A stretch of DNA of 64,000 bases, taken from assembly GCA_024688885.1 (NCBI GenBank), contig JAILDV010000046.1:1-64000 (forward strand), given 5' to 3'. Shown piece by piece: positions 59,025-64,000 of this stretch. Each line of letters opens with the position of its first letter. Positions within the stretch are counted from its first letter, which is position 1. The translations under genes were made by a program, and so were the position numbers. The notes below the pieces were generated by a model that saw only the letters and a program-made list of their open reading frames with translations, did not search any database and was not told the DNA's origin. The DNA comes from Bacteroidaceae bacterium. Its GTDB lineage: Bacteria > Bacteroidota > Bacteroidia > Bacteroidales > Bacteroidaceae.

Positions 59025-62000
59025 TTATCTCATGCCTCCGAAGCCTCCACCGAAGCCACCGCCTCCGAAGCCACCGCCGAAGCCTCCACCGAAGCCACCG
59101 CCTCCGAAGCCGCCTCTACCGCCGCCACCGCCGAAGATGTTCAGCTTGTAGATGACGTGTATCATACCGTAAGAGTAGATGGCGTTGTAGCGTGAGTCGC
59201 TTTGCTGGTAAGCGCTGATTTGACGGCTGATGTTGCTGCGGTTGTGCAGGATATCATTCCACTGGAGTGTGACGGTCAATGCGTTACCCTTGAGGAAGGA
59301 CTTACCGATTTGAGCGTTCCAAAGCAATTCGTTGGTGTTCATGTTTGCAGAGGAGAAACCGCGACGGCTGCTCTGGCTGATGTCTGTCGAGAAGGTAAGA
59401 CCGTTGTTGAAGACAAGGTTCATGTCAGCACCGTAGCTGAATGTCCAAGTTTCCATGTTACCAGTTGTCAAGACTGAGTTCTTAGAGCTGTTGTAGTTCA
59501 TGCTACCGTTGATACCCATTTCGAACCAATCCTTGCGGAAGTCGAAACCGAGGTTCTCGTTCACACCGACAGTGTTAGTGGTTGACTTGTCCTCTGTGTA
59601 CTGTTGAGGGTCGAGGTAGCTGACCTGATGGTTGTAGTTGAAGCTTGTGAAGGTGTTCATTGTGAAGTAGCCTTCTCTGTCGAGTGCTGTGTTGAAACCT
59701 GCACCGAGGTTACCGCTCCAGTTACCGTTGATATTCTCAGGCTTAGTTGTTCTAACACCAGTTTCTTCGTTATAGCTGGTACGATTCGCTGTGCTATTTC
59801 TTGTGAAGTTAACACCACCCCAACCGAAGATGCTTCGCTGATGATCCATCTGGAATGTGTTGAAGTTCAAGTTGATGTTGTGGGTGATTGAAGGCTTCAA
59901 ACCTGGGTTACCCTTTGTGATGTTCAGTGGGTTAGAGTCATCCGTGATGTCCAACAAGTTGGTCATGCTTGGCTGCTGAGTACGAGCGCGATAGTTCAGA
60001 CGCAGGTTTGTCTGCTGGGTGAAGTTATAGCGGAAGTCAAGGCTTGGAGCAAAGTTGAACACGTTGCGGGTAATGGTTGGGTACTTGGTGCCCATATACT
60101 TGTAGTCCAACACGCTGCGCTGTGGCAAGAAGTCCAGACCAATGCTGAGGTTAAAGTAGTCAGAAATCTTGCGGAAGCTGATGCTTGCCGTGTGGTTGTA
60201 GTTTTTATATTCTGAGAACTGGCTCAGTTTTTCTGCCTCTTCGTTCTCGTCAGCGCCCATCATCTCGTTACCATTGCTCAACAGATAGTCAATGGCACCG
60301 TTGATGTTGTAACGATAGTTGTTCAGAGCGTATGCCAAGTCTGTGTAAGCAGTTGGGCTCATGACGAATGCCTGGCGGTCTGACTTGTTGTAGCTGAAGT
60401 CATATCTGTAAGAGAACTGCAGATAAGTTCTGTTGGCAATAGGCTCAGAATAGGTCAACTGTGCGCCATAAGACCTGTTTCTGCCAGGAGTAGTGTAGTA
60501 ACGGTTGTTCTTAGTGTCAGTACCCGTCTTCTTATATTCGATGTTAGCAGCAGAGAGCTGTTTGCTTTCAGAGCTTCCGAAGTTACCTGTAGCACGGAGG
60601 GTGATGTTACGTCCGTAGTCGTTCAGACGGCGGTTTGCCTGCAATTCACCAGCCAGACGTTTGTTTTCGCTGTAAGTCTGCTGAGTGTTCACGTTCGTGT
60701 TGACAATCATGGCCATCAAATCTTCAGGGATAGTAGCACCTTCTCCCTTAGGAATTGCATCCTCCAATGGGTCATTGCTCACCGAATTCGGATCATCGCT
60801 GAAGTTGGCAGATTCGTTGTCGCTGTAGCCCTTATTCTTGGTAAGGTTTCCTGATGGACGGAAGATGATGTTAGTCAGTGAGTCAGGAGTCCATTCAAAA
60901 CGGAACTGTGCGTTCCAGTTGTGGGCGCTGCTGCGGCTCAAGCTTTCGCTGTTGCTAAATGCACCCTGTGAGGTGACGAAGCTCTTGGTGGATGACCAGT
61001 TTCTGGTGTCATTACCATTATACTGATAACGTGCGCTACCACCCATTTCCAGATTCTTAACCTCTGTGGCGAAGTTGAAGCCGATGTTCTTAGAGTTGCG
61101 CAGGCCACCGCCCATGCCGCCACCGCCAGCGAAACGGCCGCCACCGCCGCCGAAGCCCATGTCACCGGTGTTATTGGCACCACCCATCAAGGTGTACTGG
61201 TTGCTGTTGTTGAAGCGGTTGATAGTTGCACGACTAGACCAGCGGTCTTTTGTACCATAACCTAAATCGATGTTACCGAACCAACCATTGTTCATACCCT
61301 TCTTCACAGTCAGGTCGAGCACAGTTTCGTCTTCACCATCGTCAATACCTGTCACACGTGCAAAATCACTCTTGCGGTCGTATGCTTTGAGCTTGTCAAT
61401 CATGTTGGTTGGGATGTTCTTCATTGCTGCACTTGCGTCATCGAAGAAGAATTCCTTACCATCCACAAGAATCTTGTTCACTTTCTTACCATTGATGGTC
61501 ACACCACCATTCTCATCCACCTGTGCACCAGGGAGCTTCTTCACGAGGTCTTCCAGTACCGAACCTTCTGGCACGCGGTATGCGTCTGCATTATACACGA
61601 TGGAGTCACCGCTCACCTGCACTTTCGCAACATTGGCGGTCACTGTCACGTCGTTCATCAGCTTAGAGTCTGGTGAGATGTGAAGATAACCCACATTGAC
61701 ATTCTTGTCTTTCTTGTTGGTCAGGTCAAGTGGAAGCACCTTTGTCTGAAAACCCACATACGTGATTTTCATGGCATACTTTCCAGCCTTCACGTTCTTG
61801 ATGTTGAAACTGCCGTCAAACCCAGTAGCTGCACCGGCAACCATGCTGCTGTCGGGCAAGTTAAGGATACGTACTGTGGCTGAGATGACAACTTCGTTTG
61901 TTTCTTCTTCGAGGATTGTTCCCGAAACATTAAATTTGGACTGAGCCATTGCGCTGAGTCCCACAAAAGTGAGAAACAAAGCGATGAGTGATTTTTTCAT
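59025..62000 (-). CDS. TonB-receptor-like outer-membrane beta-barrel protein with Gly-Phe repeat tail
   Basis: 991 residues. Signal peptide MKKSLIALFLTFVGLSAMAQ, regulatory-like beta domain (FNVSGTILEEETNEVVISATVRI), plug-like domain (YNADAYRVPEGSVLEDLVKKLPGAQVDENGGVTINGKKVNKILVDGKEFFF) and barrel. The plug is nearly the same as in the protein at 51069, so they are paralogs. A Gly-rich loop (FGGGGGRFAGGGGMGGG) follows the plug. The last 45 residues are GGGGF/GGGFGG repeats, an unusual flexible tail after the final strand. Ligand unknown. Confidence 0.86.
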   Translation of the reverse strand: MKKSLIALFLTFVGLSAMAQSKFNVSGTILEEETNEVVISATVRILNLPDSSMVAGAATGFDGSFNIKNVKAGKYAMKITYVGFQTKVLPLDLTNKKDKNVNVGYLHISPDSKLMNDVTVTANVAKVQVSGDSIVYNADAYRVPEGSVLEDLVKKLPGAQVDENGGVTINGKKVNKILVDGKEFFFDDASAAMKNIPTNMIDKLKAYDRKSDFARVTGIDDGEDETVLDLTVKKGMNNGWFGNIDLGYGTKDRWSSRATINRFNNSNQYTLMGGANNTGDMGFGGGGGRFAGGGGMGGGLRNSKNIGFNFATEVKNLEMGGSARYQYNGNDTRNWSSTKSFVTSQGAFSNSESLSRSSAHNWNAQFRFEWTPDSLTNIIFRPSGNLTKNKGYSDNESANFSDDPNSVSNDPLEDAIPKGEGATIPEDLMAMIVNTNVNTQQTYSENKRLAGELQANRRLNDYGRNITLRATGNFGSSESKQLSAANIEYKKTGTDTKNNRYYTTPGRNRSYGAQLTYSEPIANRTYLQFSYRYDFSYNKSDRQAFVMSPTAYTDLAYALNNYRYNINGAIDYLLSNGNEMMGADENEEAEKLSQFSEYKNYNHTASISFRKISDYFNLSIGLDFLPQRSVLDYKYMGTKYPTITRNVFNFAPSLDFRYNFTQQTNLRLNYRARTQQPSMTNLLDITDDSNPLNITKGNPGLKPSITHNINLNFNTFQMDHQRSIFGWGGVNFTRNSTANRTSYNEETGVRTTKPENINGNWSGNLGAGFNTALDREGYFTMNTFTSFNYNHQVSYLDPQQYTEDKSTTNTVGVNENLGFDFRKDWFEMGINGSMNYNSSKNSVLTTGNMETWTFSYGADMNLVFNNGLTFSTDISQSSRRGFSSANMNTNELLWNAQIGKSFLKGNALTVTLQWNDILHNRSNISRQISAYQQSDSRYNAIYSYGMIHVIYKLNIFGGGGGRGGFGGGGFGGGFGGGFGGGGFGGGFGGMR

Positions 62001-62102
62001 ATTGTGATGTTATTGATTGATTTTTCTTCGCTATTGTACTCAAATTGACTATAAAGTGGAGAAAAGGTTTAATGGAATGCTGAAAATTTGAGTTTTTATG
62101 TG

Positions 62103-62110
62103 TAATTTTG
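62103..62110 (+). promoter_or_regulatory. -7 promoter element for the MORN-menA pair
   Basis: TAATTTTG fits TAnnTTTG and lies 42 bp before the start at 62153. Confidence 0.5.
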
Positions 62111-62152
62111 CAGCGATTTTAAGAGGTTCAATCAGTTAAAGCCCCCTGATTC

Positions 62153-62782
62153 ATGAGAAAAGTATTACTGTTATTCCTTTTTTTGCAGACATCCTTCATC
62201 CTCTCCGTGCAAGCTCAGTTCGCACGTTTGGAGAAATACCCCAACATACCCGGTCAGTACGATGCGGCATTTGTTGATTATGTAAAAGACTTTGCCAGTG
62301 GAGTCGCCAAATCCTCCTATGGTCAGTATTTTGGACAAATCACCAAAGAACGTAACATCTACGGCTTTGGTGCCTATTACACTGACAACGACGGTGTCAT
62401 CTACGGACAATATCGTCTTGGCAATTTCCTTTTTGGCATCAAGATGGGCACGCAGATTGCCAAGGTGGGCAGTAATGACCACTATATCTGCTACGACCTC
62501 ACGACGGGTAACCCGCTTTACATCATGAAGGATGGTGACAAGTATTCTCTCCCTGCCGACTACGAGAAGACCTACCGCTTCGAGTCGCTCACCTATCAGA
62601 ATGGTGATAAATATGTAGGCGAGACCGTCAACGGCAAGCGTGAAGGTGTCGGTCTATACTATTATAATAATGGTAACTACTATTATGGTCGCTACAAGAA
62701 CAACGACCGTCAAGGTTTCGGTGCCATGTTCTACACTAACAACACCCTGACCATCCAATATTGGAAGAGCGAAGACGAGTGA
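62153..62782 (+). CDS. secreted MORN-repeat protein
   Basis: 209 residues with a signal peptide (MRKVLLLFLFLQTSFILSVQAQ). At least two clear MORN repeats are near the C-terminus (YVGETVNGKREGVGLYYY and YYGRYKNNDRQGFGAMFY), with weaker ones earlier (IYGFGAYYTDNDGVIYGQYRLGN). MORN repeats form extended beta sheets that bind lipids or proteins. Its stop overlaps the menA start (TGATG), so the two are translationally coupled; why is unclear. Confidence 0.82.
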   Translation: MRKVLLLFLFLQTSFILSVQAQFARLEKYPNIPGQYDAAFVDYVKDFASGVAKSSYGQYFGQITKERNIYGFGAYYTDNDGVIYGQYRLGNFLFGIKMGTQIAKVGSNDHYICYDLTTGNPLYIMKDGDKYSLPADYEKTYRFESLTYQNGDKYVGETVNGKREGVGLYYYNNGNYYYGRYKNNDRQGFGAMFYTNNTLTIQYWKSEDE

Positions 62783-63801
62783 TGGTCAAGACAAATTCTT
62801 TGAAAGCGTGGTTTCTTGCAGCACGCCCCAAGACACTCACAGGAGCCATTGCTCCCGTTCTTGTCGGTGCTGCCTTTGCCTTTGCTTCCTCCAACTCCCA
62901 ACCCCCAACTTTCAACCCCCAACTCTCAACTTTCAACTTTCAACTTTCAACTTTCAACTTTCAACTCCTCCTCCTTCTTCTCTGTCTGCTGTTTGCCATC
63001 TTCATGCAGATTGATGCCAATTTCATCAACGACTATTTCGATTTCAAGAAAGGAACAGACCGTGAAGACCGTCTGGGACCCGAACGTGCCTGTGCACAAG
63101 GTTGGATAACGCCGCGTGCCATGCAATGGGGCATAGGAGTGATGACAGTCCTCTCCTGTCTGGTGGGACTTGCCATCCTGTTCATTCACATGCAGTGGGA
63201 GCTGCTCCTTGTGGGCATCTTATGTGTGGTCTTCTGTTTTCTCTACACCACAAAGCTTTCCTATCTCGGTTGGGGCGATGTGCTTGTGCTCATCTTTTTC
63301 GGATTTGTACCCGTGGTGTTTACCCACTATGTCATGACCGATGGTGGATGGAATGTTCCTCTGCTCATTGCCAGTCTTGCCATGGGACTTGCCACCGACA
63401 ACCTCCTGATGGTCAACAACTATCGTGACCGCAATCAAGACAGGGTGAGTGGCAAGCGCACCATCATCGTGCACATCATCGAGGCACAAATTCGCAAATA
63501 TGGTGATGAGGAAGGTCAGAAGAAAGCTAAAAACATTTGTCTCGACATCTATCTATGGATAGGCATTGCAGCCACGTTTCTCGCCTTCACCGCACTTTTC
63601 CTGTTCTCTCCAATCAGCATTCGGCATCCGTTGATGTTCCTCTACCTCATCCTCCACTTTCGTGCCTTCCAACAGCTCAAGACACTCGATGGGCGTGACC
63701 TCAACCAAGTGCTTGGCACCACAGCCCGCAACATCTTCCTTTTCGGTGTCCTCCTCGCCTTTGGAGTGCTGCTACATAGTGGCTTAGTTCTTTCGGAATA
63801 A
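62782..63801 (+). CDS. menA: 1,4-dihydroxy-2-naphthoate polyprenyltransferase
   Basis: 339 residues from ATG 62782, which overlaps the upstream stop by one base. The ORF-track start at 62761 lies inside the preceding gene. UbiA-type enzyme that attaches the prenyl chain in menaquinone synthesis at the membrane. N-terminal AWFLAARPKTLTGAIAPVLVG, the first Asp-rich motif ANFINDYFDFKKGTDREDR, and NNYRDRNQDRVSGKRT as the second. Residues about 37-62 (NSQPPTFNPQLSTFNFQ...) come from an 11-unit 7-bp repeat placed in a loop before the second membrane helix, and have no counterpart I know in the family. Confidence 0.92.
   Translation: MVKTNSLKAWFLAARPKTLTGAIAPVLVGAAFAFASSNSQPPTFNPQLSTFNFQLSTFNFQLLLLLLCLLFAIFMQIDANFINDYFDFKKGTDREDRLGPERACAQGWITPRAMQWGIGVMTVLSCLVGLAILFIHMQWELLLVGILCVVFCFLYTTKLSYLGWGDVLVLIFFGFVPVVFTHYVMTDGGWNVPLLIASLAMGLATDNLLMVNNYRDRNQDRVSGKRTIIVHIIEAQIRKYGDEEGQKKAKNICLDIYLWIGIAATFLAFTALFLFSPISIRHPLMFLYLILHFRAFQQLKTLDGRDLNQVLGTTARNIFLFGVLLAFGVLLHSGLVLSE
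62892..62968 (+). repeat. 11-unit 7-bp tandem repeat inside menA
   Basis: Eleven units in exact 7-bp phase, from CAACTCC through CAACCCC and CAACTCT to a run of CAACTTT, including five identical consecutive units (62927-62961). 77 bp is not divisible by three; a gain or loss of one unit would shift the menA frame. Confidence 0.93.
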
Positions 63802-63892
63802 GATTACTCACCTTTCATTCCTTCATTTCAGCGTAGCGCATTTCATTCTTTCATTTTCTCATTTTTTCATTCTTAAAACATACCCTTCGAGG

Positions 63893-64000
63893 ATAGCCCT
63901 TACACAGACTTGAGAATGCCCCTTAAGCAGAAGTGAGAATAGCCCTTAAGCACGAGCGAGTATAGCCTTGACACAGAATCGAGTATGTTAGTGACATCGA
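63893..64000. repeat. 23-bp-period tandem array C
   Basis: Four units with an exact 23-bp step (63893, 63916, 63939, 63962) and a partial fifth run to the window edge. Shared parts are ATAGCCCTTA and GAGCGAGT. It follows menA after a TTTCATTC-type short repeat (63811-63875). No gene is seen from 63802 to the edge. Confidence 0.8.

Overview
The window looks like a chromosomal segment of a Bacteroidales bacterium, most likely a Prevotellaceae member. Supporting signs read from the sequence: genes start without clear Shine-Dalgarno sequences but often sit behind a TAnnTTTG (usually TACCTTTG) -7 element; there are many lipoprotein signals; and the gene content is typical of the group (GH97 glycosidase, TlpA-like thioredoxins, a Reg_prop/Y_Y_Y sensor, BlaI/M56 pair, DUF4421, DUF3822, TonB-receptor-like barrels, LuxS, MenA, a separate MetH activation domain). 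No rRNA, tRNA, CRISPR array, transposase or phage gene was seen.

Layout. 1-1.5 kb: the end of an unknown gene and two small lipoproteins. 1.9-7.1 kb (minus): a GT2 transferase, dihydroorotase, MetH activation domain and metallophosphoesterase in a row, then plsC with its own promoter. 7.4-8.7 kb: myo-inositol-phosphate synthase. 8.9-11.2 kb (minus): ECF sigma factor, anti-sigma-like protein and secreted protein. 11.5-17.3 kb (minus): CE1-type esterase, PrsW-like protease, a 47-aa protein and Mfd. 17.3-24.2 kb (plus): MtaB, a GT2, two TlpA-like proteins and a kinase-less sensor. 24.3-27.4 kb (minus): coiled-coil membrane protein, rpe, ComEC. 27.5-34.7 kb: NrnA-like DHH protein, GH97, AroB, RfbC and two glycosyltransferases. 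34.8-38.4 kb: M56/TonB antirepressor-like protein and BlaI repressor, divergent from a secreted protein. 38.5-45.1 kb (minus): LemA, M48 protease, zinc-ribbon lipoprotein, DUF4421 protein, BMP-type lipoprotein, and a lipoprotein joining a periplasmic-binding-protein fold to a legumain (C13) peptidase. 45.4-47.3 kb: an AT-rich trypsin-like protease. 48.1-63.8 kb: alaS, two paralogous TonB-receptor-like barrels, luxS, a RecD-like helicase, DUF3822/RsmD, a MORN protein and MenA.

Two things stand out. First, a family of small palindromic elements lies IN FRAME inside conserved housekeeping genes (mfd, mtaB, a GT2, alaS, the RecD-like helicase). Copies within a sub-family start with the same codon phase and encode the same short peptide (for example QTLPSPSLQGG). 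They resemble in principle the protein-coding palindromic elements known from Rickettsia, but the sequence is different. Second, the 38.5-45.1 kb locus encodes a clear bacterial legumain fused to a ligand-binding domain, next to a second ligand-binding lipoprotein, an M48 protease and LemA, which suggests an envelope sensing/proteolysis system.

The window is also rich in short tandem repeats: 7-bp arrays (one inside menA, one inside mfd), a 22-bp array inside the anti-sigma gene that is read in all three frames, and three 23-bp-period arrays between genes. A dispersed element with a conserved core overlaps or follows three different stop codons.
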